Shown here in pieces: positions 37,354 to 50,159 of a stretch of 64,000 nucleotides of DNA. The notes below the pieces were generated by a model. That model worked only from the letters and a program-made list of their open reading frames with translations, had not been told where the DNA came from and ran no database searches. The translations under genes were made by a program, and so were the position numbers. Source of the stretch: Stratiolaelaps scimitus (Eukaryota; Arthropoda; Arachnida; Mesostigmata; Laelapidae); the NCBI GenBank assembly GCA_019614645.1, contig JABWDB010000005.1, positions 6,170,001 to 6,234,000 on the forward strand, written 5' to 3'. Every line of letters starts with the position of its first letter. The first letter of the stretch is position 1.

Positions 37354-40300
37354 GATACTCTATGAAGCTATCTTTCGCGTGACGTGCGTTATGGGTGGCA
37401 AATGACCTCGAATATATATATATATATATGTAATATATAAATGGATCGTGATAATAAAAATATGTTGCAGAGAGCTGGCGAGAAATACAAAAATAGGAAT
37501 CCAAGCGTGATACTCTATCCCTCTCTTATAGGATTTATGATCTGAATGAGAACTATGCGAGGTTGCCCAAGTCATACTTCATCAATTAAAATATTATGGT
37601 ATTTTTGGCAGCACGCGTGAATTCAATAAGCACACGGCTAGCTTGCCCCCTTTCAGTGTAGATAATAAACCAGCTTCAAATCATTAGACAACATGTTTAT
37701 TAGATAATTCGATAACATGCTTTCGTAATCCGAGAAAGCATGTCAGCCTAAATCTATCACACATGTGTTTCTCAGTTGAACTACATATAGTCGACATCGT
37801 TCGTCGGGTTGTGTTCGGGCTTGCTCGTATGTTGAACCGGCTGATCTTGTGAAAGTCACATCTTGCTCCGTCCTTCGAAAAACAAATGCATTCGTAGCAA
37901 ACCAGCGGTACTTGTGCGGTCTTAATGTTTTATCTCTTTGTCAATACCAGTCAATAGGCCTGTCGCACATCTACCATAGAATTGAAAGAGGAATCGAAAT
38001 CGCGTGAACGCATTCTTCCCCTCCGTGCGAACTCATTATTAGCCAAGTAGTACTACGGACCGATTAGTATTAAAGTGTAGGAGCAACCGACTCGAATTCA
38101 AAGACAGGATGGTGTTCGCCGGCCGACGTTCACGGCCATCCACCTGATGTCCTTGTTTTTCAAAAGATTCCAGTTACGCGTTGACGATAATACTTCCACG
38201 TGTGTTGACACTGTGGACCTCGCGCGGAAGACATACGAACCTTAAGAAAATCAATCAGTGCTCGGCTTAGACCATTCCACATGTAAAAGCCTGTCGTAAA
38301 AGGAGAAACTATCATTGTCCGTGAAACTATTACGTCTCCGGCATAATCTTTATCATGGTCACGCGGGTGTCGCCACTTGAGACGAAAGGCTCCTGCCCTC
38401 CCCACGTGCAACAGCCATGTCGTTGCTCCGCGGTTGCACGCAACCGCACACCTAGTGTTGCCTTACATCAAACGTCTGCTACGACTTCGCATGTCATGCG
38501 ATGTCGCTGTCCAACCTCCATCTGCTGCTTGTGGCTGCACTGTTCGGCGTTGTTGTTCCTTGTGTATCAGCATCATCAACATCCTCCTGGCGTTTGACAG
38601 CGCCGCCGTCTCGGCTGAACCCTATCTTGTTTTTCGGCCGTTTGTACTCTAGGTCTGCCTTCTCGAACACCAATCCGTGACAACAATCGACCGTCGCATG
38701 AAGTCATATGATAGATTGGCTCGTACGAGGCAAATATCAAAATCGACTAGGCCACGACACGACTGCCGCTGTCCGTGGTAGCAGTGGCCGCATGATGAAG
38801 CCTGGCAATTTTCGGAAACCCCTCGGAACCGACTGCCCGTTCCTGTGCCATGGGCAGCCCAAGTCTAGGGTCTGATCGTTGTCGATGTCGACGGTTGTTA
38901 GAGTTCTAGCGAGCCTCATTACCATTTTGTCACGGGGAAGAAATTGTCTGCTCTCCCTGCGGAGCCTCGGAGCGCGGAGCAACACGTGCACATGTGAACA
39001 ATCGCGGTTGTGAACGTTATCTTTTGGCAACTGACAATGTCCATGAGTGTGTTGGGATCAACCCTCGATAGGCAGACTGACACAACAGCTATAGGGGCAG
39101 GCGGGAATTAAAGGAGAAAGCCCTTGGATACGGCGCCAAATCGGCTCTAAATCAAACACTGTGACTGCTGAGCCCATTTCCTTGAGCTGGAATTCGACTG
39201 CGATCAACTCGTATCGAAATGGTTGTAAGTTCTACGCGGTCCCGCCACCTGTAGGGGAATTTGGCTTAAGTGAGCACTACAAAGCGCTGCAGAAGTGCCA
39301 CTTGAACGAGTTATGCGGAAGTTTTCATTTGGTGATACTGTATGTGATTAAGTCGGGCGGTTGGCCACTAGTTATAGTAGAGTATAGCACATCGTGAGTA
39401 CGTGTGCTCAATGTATATGAGCACGATGCAACTCGGGCTGCCTGATGACTTTGTTGATCGTGTATAAAGTGTTACTCTTCAATTAACAAGCAAGGGAACG
39501 ATCCTTCTATAATCATAAGTGCAGCCTGACACAATACCACTCGTATATATATATATATATAGCCAATATTTTTAAGTAATGTAAAACTGTGACAGACGAG
39601 TGTTCGAATTGAATAATTGTTATATGCCGTACAAGCGCTCTCGTAAGATGAAAGTTCCTTGAGCGTTATCCACTACGCACAGGCCTCGTTGAGCATTCCT
39701 AAACAAGTAGCCATATTGTCTATTCTATAGAACTGAATTATTAACACCTATTGCTATGCTAGAAAGAAGAGACTATCGTACATCTTCGCTACCAAAGATG
39801 ATTTTTTGCCTCACCGGCTAGTCACGCCTGACACAGTGACGGAGTCTGTCGAACTCAAATCTCTCCACCGTTATTTCCATCCAATATCGCCTGTGTAGGG
39901 ATGTGCCAAGTATGCGGAATATAACCAGCTAGATTGGTGCTCAATGTCGTAAACGTTGTGTTTTATTCTGGCATAATTTTTATCATAATTTCTTTGTTTC
40001 ATATGTTCATCAAGCAGAATGTAAACAGCGCACATCAGCGGCGCCACAAATTCCACATGGGTTACCTGACAACGTGGTCGGGAGGCTCACAGGGCTCAAG
40101 CTCTGTGGAGTCATCCTCGACTTGGCCTCTGTCTCGGGACTCGTCCACCGACACGGCGTCGTTCACGGACAGCACGGGCACCGATCTTGAGGCATTCATC
40201 GTTGAGACGTTACACAAGAACCACAAGGAGCGTAGCATGATGCTACGTCTCGAGCAGGACCTCATCGCTCTGCTGAACGACCAGAGCCGGACCTCGCACA

Positions 40301-43300
40301 AGTTCTCCCCGATGACCTCTTACCACAGAATGATTGTACATCGATGCGCAGCCTTCTTTGGTGAGCTGAATTAATCGGGATGTTTGTAATTCACAATGCG
40401 TTGTTGGGGCTGTCGCATTAGGGGCACTGTAAACTTTGTTCAACCTTAGTATATACCTTAACCTGTGTGCATGTGTTGTAAACACTGCCCGGGTAACTCA
40501 AATGATTTGGATTCGATTTTTTCGAAGTTGCTGAAAGTGGGGAAAAAGGTCGAATCCCTCAAATCAACGAGTTAGCAAAAGCTCAGTGGGTTCATTATTT
40601 TTCTCGATTAGCGACGATTAGCGCCCTACCATGAATAAGCCGTTTTCAGACGCCACTTAGAACGTGGCGACATTGCCTTTCAGTTTAGAGATGCACCACC
40701 CAAAGCACCCATGCCAGCGTTCGAGGCTTAGATTTAAGTCCATCGAAATACAATCCATTCGAGTTACTGCTCTATCACCAAGCAATGATCCGACATCCCT
40801 TCATTCAGCAAGTTTGTGATTACCTCAGTCGTTAACGACCCTTAATCCTTGTCCGCCCTTTTCCCATACGCTTCTCCTCTGTGCATTATACCGAAATCCA
40901 TAGGTTTGGACCACAACGTCGACACGAGCGGCCAGTCCGTTATTGTTTCGAAGACGAAGCATAGCCGCGTGCCGGAGCGGCGCTTTCAAGAGTACCTCAA
41001 TAGTACGCCGCTCGAGCTATACTCGAGCGGACGGGGTGCCGGTGGACCAGATGGCCGTCCGGTAGCGTCCTGCCAGCCGCATTGGACCAGTGATCCCGCT
41101 ATGCTGTCGGTGAAGAAGCTCAACATATTGAAGCGGGATAATTCGAAAGAAAAGGACGAGAAGGACAACACGTCCGGCAGGACTTGCTGGCTATCGGACG
41201 GATGCGGCAACAAAGCCTTCCATGGTCTCGAGGGCCGCAGATGCCGCTCAATGGAAGAGCGCGAGGAGCACTATAATCTAGTCAGGTAAGTTAGCCTCTA
41301 GATACACTCTCAGCAGAGAATGGTGGTTTTAGCAGGCAGAGGCGGCGTTTTGTCATCCACGTCAAGCCCCCTGCACCCGGATCGGCCCACTTTCGTGGAG
41401 ATTGGAAGGTGTCTCTGGTGGTAACCGTGCGTTTGAAGAAAATTTCCTCCTCTAAAAAAAAAAACAAAAAAAGTAAGTTAGCCGATCCGTGGCCAGCCAA
41501 TCGAACGAACTTGAATAATAAACACGCCTGTTTTTATATTTTAAAGTTGAAATGTGGTACAGTTCAAACAATACTCGGGATGACGCACGGCCGAGAAGCG
41601 GGGAGCCGACAATCATCCATGAACACAGCACATCCAGGCGTATACATATGCTATCTATTTATACGTATTTATATGCCTTTATATTAATTAAATAAGGCCT
41701 TATCTGATCTTCCGTAACGGCATAGCGATACCGTTACGAAGACAAGGAAAGCACGCACCCGTAATTCTTAGCCGGTCAACGATCTCTGCCTTTTTAAGAA
41801 GCCGCTCGACCGGCGCCACTTTCTCCAGACAGATCAGCTGCTCAATCGTATCTAATCGACGTCATCGTATCACCATTTGCCCTTGTCCATAGGGAACGCA
41901 TTTTCAAAGGCGGCTCACTCGACGACCGGTCAACAGCTTTGTCAACGAGTACATCGCCGGTTGATCCAGTCCAATCGTCTTCGCCATCACCGCGCGGCGT
42001 TGTGGTGGTACCGGTCGAGGCGGCCGTCCCGGGTGTCGCGGCCCTCGAAGTCGCCGTCGCTGGTGGCAGGCCGGCGACGCCCGTGGTCGCCGCCATCCTG
42101 GTTCCAACAATACCCTGCGTCGCGAGCGATGCCGACGACGGCGTTCACGATTCGGACAATCCGAGCCCACCGAGTACAAGCACGAATGTGCCGGCACGCA
42201 CTCCGTCGGCAAAAGACAACAACGGACTGGCAAGCGCCGTCGATGACGGCAACGATACAGCAGAGAAGGCAGCCGACGAGGTCGACAAGGACGCGACGAA
42301 GAGGTCCGCCCCTAGTGACAGTGAGAGCGGACGACAACAACAACTGCAACAGAACCAGCAGCAACAGCAGCAGCAGCCGCAGCAGCAGCAGCAGCAACCA
42401 CAGCAGCAGCAGCAACGGCACGGTAACACCAGTGCCAATGCCAATCAGGCGGACCAACTATCCGTTTCTATGCAAAACATGACTGTACAGGTAAATGAAA
42501 ACGAACACACAGAATCGTTCAAATATGTTGCGCTGTTCGGCTGTTCGACATTGATGGCCATTCAGCGACTCGTCGCTAGCGTGACCTTCCGGGGCAATAG
42601 ATAGTTATGACTGTTTTTGGTCGTGGCCTTTCGGGTGTGCAATATACGAGGTACAATCGCATGATGAACAATTGATGTACGGCTGATATTATATTTGTTC
42701 ACATATTTGTTTGTGTTTTTTTGTTGTTCTTCTTCTTGTGTTTTTTGTTGTTCTTCTTCCTGTGTCATCGTCGTCGTCGTCGTTGTCAGGAGTCGAAGAA
42801 GGAAGAAGTGCGTAGTCAGCCGACTCGGACGCGGGATCACTCACAGCCACAACAGCAATACAATAACAGTAATAACAGCAGCAACAACAACAACAACAGC
42901 AGCAGCAGCAGCAACAACGCCAACAATAACACTAGTTCGAACAATAGCAACAGCAGCAGCAACAAATACCACCGGGAGGACCAACAGCATCATCATCATC
43001 CGCATCATCATTATCAGCAACATCATGCGCAGGCGATGCACGGGCCGCACTCGCAGGGCGGCGGGGGCCTGATGCATGGCGGAGGGGCGCCGGCGGCGGG
43101 AGGCGGAGGTCCAGGCAGGCACCACGGAGGTCTACAAGGACATCATCACAATAGCCACTACCACGTTGGTGGTCAGCAGCAGCAGCAGCATCACTTTGGA
43201 GGTGGTGGTGGCTTCCACGGCGGCGGAGGAGGTCATGGCCACGGCGGCGTACAACCCGGTGGACATTCGGGAGGAGCGCTCCATGGAGGCGGAGGACCCC

Positions 43301-45168
43301 ATCTGGCTGGTGGTAACGGTGGTGGCGGCGGCGGCGTTCATATGTCATTTCGGCAAGGCGGTGGCGGCAGAAGCTACAATCAGCGAGACGCACAAACTTT
43401 CAAGGACAACCGATCGCCACCGGACTGGCGACACCACCAGAGTCCCCAGGGGCCGCATGCTCACGGCGGGGACTATCGTACGGTGGATGGACACACGCCC
43501 GACAAGGTGATGCACGGCTACCCGCATACGGCGCATGCTGCCGCGGCGGCGGCAGCGGCCGCCGCCGCGGCTCAGAGCCAGGGACAGCTATTCACCGTAC
43601 AGCCGGTGACAGCTGACATGAACGGGCCTCCGCATGGCGCCGTCACCGAGCAATGGGTGCAGGTGCCGCCGTACGTCAATCAGCTCGCAACTAGTCAGGG
43701 GATCGCCACCTATCTCAACCACCAACAGCAATATGCCGCCGCCCCAGCGCCAGCCCCGGCGATGTACTACGTGCCGTCGGGTCAGTGCGCGGTGTGGCAG
43801 CCCGTCTCGGTGCCACCAGGCGCTCACGGCGGAGCTCAGCTGCCGGCACAAATCACCCAGGTCGGTCAAGCCGCTCCTGGCGAGCCGGGCAGTGTCGTAC
43901 CCTTGCTGGGTCCGCTGAGCGTGCCCTTGGTGCCGCCCGGCGTTTCTCCGCCAACGCTGGCACTAGGGCCAAACGGGCAGGTGTTACCTCTATCGACCGG
44001 ACACACTGTCCAGACACTTCAAGCGATACCGGGCGTGCAGAGCCTGCCGGCCTCTGTCGGCCACTCGCATCACCACCACCACCACCACGCCGCCGCAGTG
44101 CATCCAAGTCATCATCATCTGGCTCAGATGAACGGCGCACAAGTGATGTCACCTCCACCGCCGCCGGGAGCCCCCATGCGGACAGCGACGCCTGGCCAGT
44201 GTCTGCTGCCAACGCCTTTGCCTCCAGGGTCAGCAGGAGCGGCCGCCTCGACAGCGGGGCCGGCTGCGTCCATCGGCCTCGCCCTTACCGGTGCCGGGGG
44301 TCACGGGTCCGCTCATGCATCAGCGGCGGCGGCGGCAGCGGCGGCGGCGGCGCACGCACATGCAGTACCTGTCAGTCACGGCCAATCGATTGTGATCGCC
44401 CCACCAATGTGTGCCCAATACGGCCAGTCGATGTGGCCACCCGCAGCACCTATCTACTGTTACAGTGCCCTTCGCCCCACAGGCCAGTATTACGCGCTGT
44501 CGTACGCGCCAGCGCCGGCCACGGCAGCCACCACTGCAATGGCGCACAATGGCGCACCAGCGGCGTATTCGCCTGGCGGGGCGGCGTCCTCAGGTCGTGT
44601 CCTGCCGCCGTCAGCCTGTCCAACATCGGTGCCAGTTATGGCGCCAGCAAATGCCCAATACGGTGAGTGTCCCATTAGAGTCAAGCCGCACTAGTGGATA
44701 GCGAGACCAGTCAGATGGACTCGTTTCGTGTTCTCATCCTTAGCTGACTTTCTGTGGCTACGTGGACAGATGCCGCGAGCTAACGCTACGTGACTTGTGC
44801 CAACCACTCGGCTGACAACCCAACGGATCTGCTTGATTGACGAACTGATACTGATGCCTGATGATAACAAGGTGTATGCGTGATCATGTTAATTATTAAT
44901 CGGTAATGAATGGGTTCAACCCCATTCGCCATTCACATCCCTTAAACGGGATCTGGCACGGCAGACACGTTAATCGAACACCTGAGAGTCAGCTTAACGG
45001 ATGTTTTTCTATTGCGTCTCATATCTCGCTACTAAATAAGCCTACGTGCTAATTGTTGTTAATTGCTAATTCATTACAGGTGTAGCAGGCGTCATTCCAC
45101 TGACAGCTGCAGGAGGCGCGGGGCCGGGTCAAGTCCGTTTCGCCGGGCCCTCCATTCTCAATTTGTAG
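33663..45168 (+). CDS. enc: Encore / R3HDM-family R3H-domain RNA-binding protein (7 coding exons)
   Basis: Coding exons: 33663-33964, 34883-35813, 40018-40360, 40904-41285, 41893-42490, 42790-44662 and 45080-45168. Phases match at every junction and give 1,505 residues. The R3H domain, residues about 466-560, spans exons 3 and 4. It contains SPMTSYHRMIVHR with the R-x3-H pair (Arg515, His519), then FFGLDHNVD, typical of vertebrate R3HDM1/R3HDM2/ARPP21 and fly encore. A SUZ-like block follows in two parts: ILKRDNS at about 600-606 and RSMEEREEHYNLVRERIF at about 641-657. R3H binds single-stranded nucleic acid, and encore acts post-transcriptionally in fly germline development; this is family knowledge. 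N-terminal residues 101-411 are Ala/Gly/Pro/Val-rich. Poly-Gln lies near 803-830. Exon 6 is rich in Asn, His, Gly, Gln and Ala runs. The last exon adds 29 residues before TAG 45166-45168. The ATG at 33663 is the first in its exon, but the frame is open back to the acceptor, so an upstream coding exon is possible. Extra exons in the 4.2-kb intron 2 cannot be excluded. Confidence 0.92.
34786..34882 (+). promoter_or_regulatory. Expanded TTG/TTC polypyrimidine-like tract before exon 2 acceptor of encore
   Basis: About 70 bases of TTG and TTC triplets precede the TTCTAG acceptor ending at 34882. The tract substitutes for a normal polypyrimidine stretch and keeps the upstream sequence open in frame, so a naive ORF would run into the intron. 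The acceptor at 34882 is chosen because it restores phase 2 after exon 1. Confidence 0.6.
36964..37058 (+). CDS. Speculative alternative first coding exon of the encore-like gene
   Basis: An ATG at 36964 opens 31 codons plus two bases that end at a perfect GTGAGT donor (37059). It lies in the long intron 2. Its phase 2 end would fit a cryptic acceptor at 40027-40028 (AACAG) within exon 3, eleven bases downstream of the main acceptor, and lead straight into the R3H region. Without transcript data this is only a phase-compatible possibility; other GTGAGT sites arise by chance. Confidence 0.15.
37307..37350. repeat. (TA)n microsatellite in encore intron 2
   Basis: Twenty-two TA units. Shorter arrays follow at 37411-37428 and 39543-39561 in the same intron. 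Confidence 0.9.
39161..39396 (+). pseudogene. Exon-like ORF in encore intron 2, weak neprilysin (M13) resemblance
   Basis: A 78-codon open frame ends next to a good GTGAGT donor at about 39396. Its text reads like protein rather than shadow sequence. Near its end, HYKALQKC followed about 20 residues later by GGWPLV recalls the FY.sC....GGWP pattern in the N-terminal half of M13 metallopeptidases. No HExxH exon or other M13 exon was found nearby, and the family's N-terminal Cys pattern is not clear. It may be an isolated retro-copied or duplicated fragment, or chance. Confidence 0.22.
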
Positions 45169-45585
45169 AGACATGCATTGACATAAGTAGACAGACCCGT
45201 ACACACAAACACACAAACACAGGGACGTTGAAGGAAAGACACCCGGAACACACGCACGCATCGCTGTTGTTGTTGTTGGCATCCAACCCTCGTTCAACTT
45301 TCGCACGTCTTCACGTAATTACGTCGTTTCGTTCATCAACTTTCCTTACTCAACCCATTTCATTAATCCATCCATCCATCAATCCATCCATTTGTCTATT
45401 GTATTTTCCTGACCTTTCCTTACAGCACGAGAATAATAGAGAGTACCGTTATGGAACTTATACTTACTTTAATTCACTTTAGTCACTTGCACCAACTGAC
45501 CTATCTATCCACTGAGCGAGACATCCATACATTTTTACCCGTTAAGCCCGTTTACCAACGGCCAACACGTTCCTACATAAATGCA

Positions 45586-45587
<2 letters not shown>

Positions 45588-45663
<76 letters not shown>
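45588..45663 (+). repeat. 76-base interrupted (TA)n array in the encore 3' UTR
   Basis: TA repeats are interrupted by two TACATA units. If transcribed, this gives a self-complementary UA-rich hairpin. Confidence 0.9.
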
Positions 45664-46498
45664 AGCCATTATTACCACCTACTACTTATGCCTATGTCCG
45701 ATAATAATAATAATAATAATATTAATAATATGCGTATTATTATTGTTATTATTATCGACACTGATTATCGTAACGATATCCATTTGCTATTTAATAACAG
45801 TTTTCCACCCTTTTTCAACCGTACGTCGTCTCGATGATTGACACACAGACGTCTGTTTATTGTCAACAACACAGTGGCGATGATGCCAATGCTTATGAAG
45901 ATCATCATCATCATAACATGATGAAAACTAAAGATGAACAATAAGCGTGGATAATGATAACATCCGTCATTCGTTGAATCATCCAAGCACTCACACATTA
46001 CGTCACTCGGTCGCGCGCATTCATTAATAAGTCAGTAATTAATTCATTATTAAGTCATTGATGGACTCAGAGTAGGTAAACTTAGAGAATTAGACAGAGA
46101 GAGAGAGAGAGAGATTGCGTGATAGATTGTTAGCTGGTAGGAGAAGAAGATAAATGCAGTTAGTGAAGAACGTGAGGAAACCTAGGCAGAGTGTGGAAGG
46201 GCAGATTACCGCTGCGTGACAACCTCGCTGGGAAACTCGAGCGAGTCAAGAGCTGACTTGATTCGAACAGAAGTGAAGGGCTCGAGGCGGAGGCCAGACT
46301 CAAAGAAATTGGGAAAGCGATTAATATGATGATAATATGAATAACGATAACGAACTGTATTGCAAAGAAAAGTGAAGCGACGAGCGGAGCCCGCAGCGGG
46401 AACATGCTAGGAAAATCACGTCGATGTGATTGGATTTGAGACTGATGGATATATATATATATATAAACTGTGGGATATATGGATAACAAGAATACATA

Positions 46499-46504
46499 AA
46501 TAAA
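46499..46504 (+). promoter_or_regulatory. Candidate proximal poly(A) signal AATAAA
   Basis: It lies about 1.3 kb after the encore stop codon. It would give a shorter 3' UTR isoform that still contains the (UA)n array. Confidence 0.3.
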
Positions 46505-46874
46505 AACCACTTAAATTATATTAGATATATATATATATATATATATATGTAGCAGGAATATGAGCGGGCTAGTTGAGTTTGAAGAGGTGCGATATAATTA
46601 ATAATATAATAACTATTCACAATAATAATATTGTAGAGATGATCCGCAAGGACAAATGATAAATAATGATAACAGAAATAATCATAATAATAATGTCGTA
46701 TCGAAAGATTAAGTCAAACAAATAAATAACAAATACTGACATAGCAGAGAGATTGGCAGACTAAGCTGCGAAACAATGACTGTGGAATAATATGGATAAT
46801 AATATTCGGGGAAATTGCGAGAGACCTGTGAATACAGACAGCGAGTTATGGAAATAATGATGACGCTAGTAATA

Positions 46875-46908
<34 letters not shown>

Positions 46909-48262
46909 GACAATATTAGTAATAAGGGTAATGCTAATAATGACGTAAAATAATAAACTGATGAAACAAATAAATCCGAGAGAAAAAGTGCGTATGAGCT
47001 AAAGAGGCCAGAGCCACAGACGAGGCAGCAACATTTGCAATTATTACGATTGTTGCTGCTGCTGCTGCGAGACTGTCAAGATGCAGGGACGTCCGCCCGC
47101 CCGCCCGCCCGCGCTGAACATTGACAGATTTGAAAGGGACCGTGCGTTTTTGCAAAAATGAACTGTGAACATGGAGTTAACCCAAACGTGTGCTTGAGCC
47201 CGTGAGAGGAAGGCAGAGCAAAATGATATAACCGTTTCGCCGACAGTTTGTTCTGGCCAATCAGGATGACCGTGTCAATTCTGAGAAGAATGATGTGGAC
47301 TATAGGAGTTTTGGCTGGTTGGTTGGGCAGTGGTCGGGTGCTGGCGAGTTGAGCAAGTATTGCTAGTGGGGCAGCGGGGTGTGCCATGAAATTAGCTCAT
47401 TGATTTTGTGGATGACCTGCCCATCGGGTCAATGGGATGTAATGACGAACGGTGACGAGGGTCCGCGTGTATGAAGGATCGGCGGAAGTGGACGGCGGCG
47501 GCGGCGGCAGCGGCGGCGGATGATGATGTGCCACAGGGAAACTTGTAGGAACTGTGCGGCCAGATAACGTTCGTTGTCCAGTCTGTTTCTACGCACGCGG
47601 CGAGTGTCAATTACGAATGGAATCACTGTGCGAATCGCGTGCGGCGGGACTCTCGGCATCAGCCATGGTGGGAGGCCACGATTTAGTAGTACGATGACAA
47701 TAATATTAATAAGAATATTAAGAACAACAACAGCAACAACAACAACAATAACGATAATAATAATAATAACGATAACAATAAAAACGGAATAATCACATGA
47801 GCACAGTAGACGCGTCCAAAATCACTACGGGAGAAATCGAAGATATGAAGGAATGATATATGTAGCAATAGGGATGTTCATGATAAAGGCAGGCGATGAT
47901 GACAATTATGGTAAGGTCGCTTCGCCGAGGAAATAAACACAAGTGGTGACCATCCTTTATGAACGTAATTAATGCGACATAATGCCCAAGTCGACCAAGT
48001 CCAAAAAACACAGATGACTGTGACAGCGGCTGAGACAACGTTGGTTGAATCGTGATTCTGAATGATGATATGATCACTAATAACAATAACAATACTAATA
48101 CTATTAATAATTACAATAATAATAATATTATTATTATTAATAAGATATGGTAATAATTATGATGATGACGACGACTCGCTGAGATGACTCTTGTGTCGAC
48201 TAGACCGAGCGGTACGGCTGCGGCCGTACTTCTCGGCGAACGAAATGAATATCTAGTCTCGA

Positions 48263-48268
48263 AATAAA
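48263..48268 (+). promoter_or_regulatory. Candidate distal poly(A) signal AATAAA of encore
   Basis: AATAAA is followed within about 50 bases by a GT-rich element. It lies at the boundary between AT/triplet-repeat-rich DNA and the SINE that starts near 48370. Confidence 0.45.
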
Positions 48269-48370
48269 GTCTAGCTCATGTTGACGTAAGAGCAGTGTCC
48301 TTATTTAGGTTCGTGGTGGTGGTGGCCTATGGTGGTTTTCGTTCGCCAAATTTCGCACTAGTGATTGACC

Positions 48371-48500
48371 TAAGTTTAAGTCTCTGGTTATCGGAAGCCA
48401 GAGACCGCAGGTTCGAGCCCCGCTGCATGACATATAAGAGAGCTTAAGCATTGTAAAATTGCAGCTCCTCTAATAAACCAATAAAACCTTTACCTTTACC
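48371..48500 (+). mobile_element. tRNA-derived SINE, copy 1
   Basis: It contains a B box (GGTTCGAGCCC, 48410-48420) preceded by a tRNA-like arm (CTCTGG...CCAGAG) and an A-box-like CTGGTTATCG. It then has a body with ACATATAAGAGAGCTTAAGC and a tail of CCTTTA repeats (AAAACCTTTACCTTTACC). The region from the B box to the tail is repeated, at roughly 90 per cent identity by eye, in reverse orientation at 54934-55066, which shows it is a dispersed family. No target duplication was identified with confidence. Confidence 0.8.
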
Positions 48501-49408
48501 TAAGGGAAATGAAGGGCCTGGCTATAAGTCCAGATTTCTCCGTTTGGATCGCTTAGGAAATGGAGGAGCTACCTGGAGAGTTGCCCCGCACAACCTGCAC
48601 ACGTCCTTCAAGCGAGTGTGTGCTGGCAGCGTTTGTAATCTGTAATCTTCAAATCTGGACAGGGCAGGTTCCCTTCGTCTCGTACATAGAAGCTGGCGCG
48701 CCCGTGCCCTGACAGAGTGTTCAAGTCGGACGGGAGATCACCGAGTCGCTCTTATGTCGATGACAAGCATCGACAATTGGGAAAACTCTAGCAACGTTCA
48801 ATAGTCATTTGATATGTATACTGTTCTCAGTTATCACTCCATCAAAGGGTCGTTAGTAATGATCACGCACGTTGCGAAACGACAATATTATATAATAAAA
48901 AAACAACATGTTGTACACTTTTCGAGGAAATTGCTTGTATTTGCTGTTGTTCAAGTGTATTATTTCTGGCTCGTGTATGGCGCCGATGGCTCGTTCGGCC
49001 TGTGTGTGATGCCAATATATTTCATATTACATAGCACTAATGATCAGGGCAAATAAGTCTGTCGCTGTTAGGATAGACAGAGCATGACGTACGGTATCAA
49101 CAGACGCGGTGGTGATCTTGACAAAAACGGCACCATGGGATCCGATAGTTGACGAACGCGCGAAGATGGCGCTCACCAGAGATCTAAGTATTCTGAGCTG
49201 ACTCTCAGCCAACACTTAAGATCCACGGTTACGTTTTTTAGTCATCAGAGACCTGGATCACGCCGAAGCTCAAAATTGATTGTGCCACGAATTAAGTAAA
49301 ACATGCGGGAGTGTACAGAGCCTGCGCCAGTTGTTATAGTATGTTGGAATAAATGTTTTCTGTATTATAGAGGGAATCGACCTAATAGTTGCGGTTTAGC
49401 GTATCAAA

Positions 49409-49558
49409 GTGCTAACGCCGGAAGTAAAGTGGCGGGACACAATCTCCTTCATGGAGGATGTCATAATGAGGATCGAGAAGAAGAGGCGGCAACAGGTCGA
49501 GGAGGGAAACAGGATGGTGTTAAGCCGGTCCCTGCAAGACCGTGCCTGGTCTGAGGTA
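49409..49558 (+). CDS. Unassigned exon-like ORF
   Basis: The frame encodes a charged, helix-like segment (FMEDVIMRIEKKRRQQVEEG) and reaches a reasonable donor (GAG|GTAATA) near 49556. The residue mix is typical of coding sequence and unlike nearby frames. I found no matching acceptor or neighbouring exon with certainty and do not recognise the protein. It may be one exon of an unmodelled gene or a pseudogene fragment. Confidence 0.25.
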
Positions 49559-50159
49559 ATATGGAAACAGAACCAGGCCACGTCCAACGCCCTTGAGGTC
49601 CATGGTTTGGTGGTCAGTTACAATGTCACACAATGTCCACACATGTCAGGTTTGGCTTTCATCTCTAAAAAAAATAAAGGTTTATTAGTTCTGCTTGATC
49701 TTAGTACTTACAACGCCGATATTCCCTGACGCAGTGTTCTGCTTGTGGCAGAGTAAGCAATCTCCCTAGATATTTTAGATTTATGATTTCTTATTTGCAA
49801 GTACCATCGATTTTCGTTAACTTTGCGTGATCCCTCCGACCTTGCTCGCCTTTAGATGCTGAAGTCTAACGGGGAGCGTTTCGAGGCAAGCAATTCCTGC
49901 GAGGCTTGTGAACTCATCTCTTTGAAACGCCAAACAATTATGCGGTAGTCTAAAAGTTGCCTTTGTCTCGAGTCTAAACACATGTGAGTCACATAGCGAA
50001 TGCCACCCTGCGGAATCTGGCTTAGGCGAATGTGAACACATCACATGAGTTAAACGTTCATAGAAGAACATGCAATACGGCATAGGCGAAATTAAACTGT
50101 ATGCAGCATGCTATATCAATCGGTGAACGCAAGAACGGAAGAGGAAAAACAAGCCAGGG

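Larger units (their letters stand above)
45169..48290 (+). other. Long 3' UTR of the encore-like gene
   Basis: After the TAG the sequence becomes AT-rich and full of simple repeats: a (TA)n array at 45588-45663, ATT/AAT triplets, (GA)n at 46096-46114 and poly-CAA/CAG near 47720. No frame is convincingly coding. AATAAA signals occur at 46499-46504 and, best placed, at 48263-48268, which is followed by GT-rich sequence (gtggtggtgg near 48315). A long UTR would fit a gene regulated at the RNA level, but its end is inferred. Confidence 0.5.

Noticed and set aside
43785..44666. 293-codon alternative-frame ORF inside encore exon 6
   Set aside because: It is a shadow of the main frame, which is fixed by splice phases on both sides and by the matching final exon.
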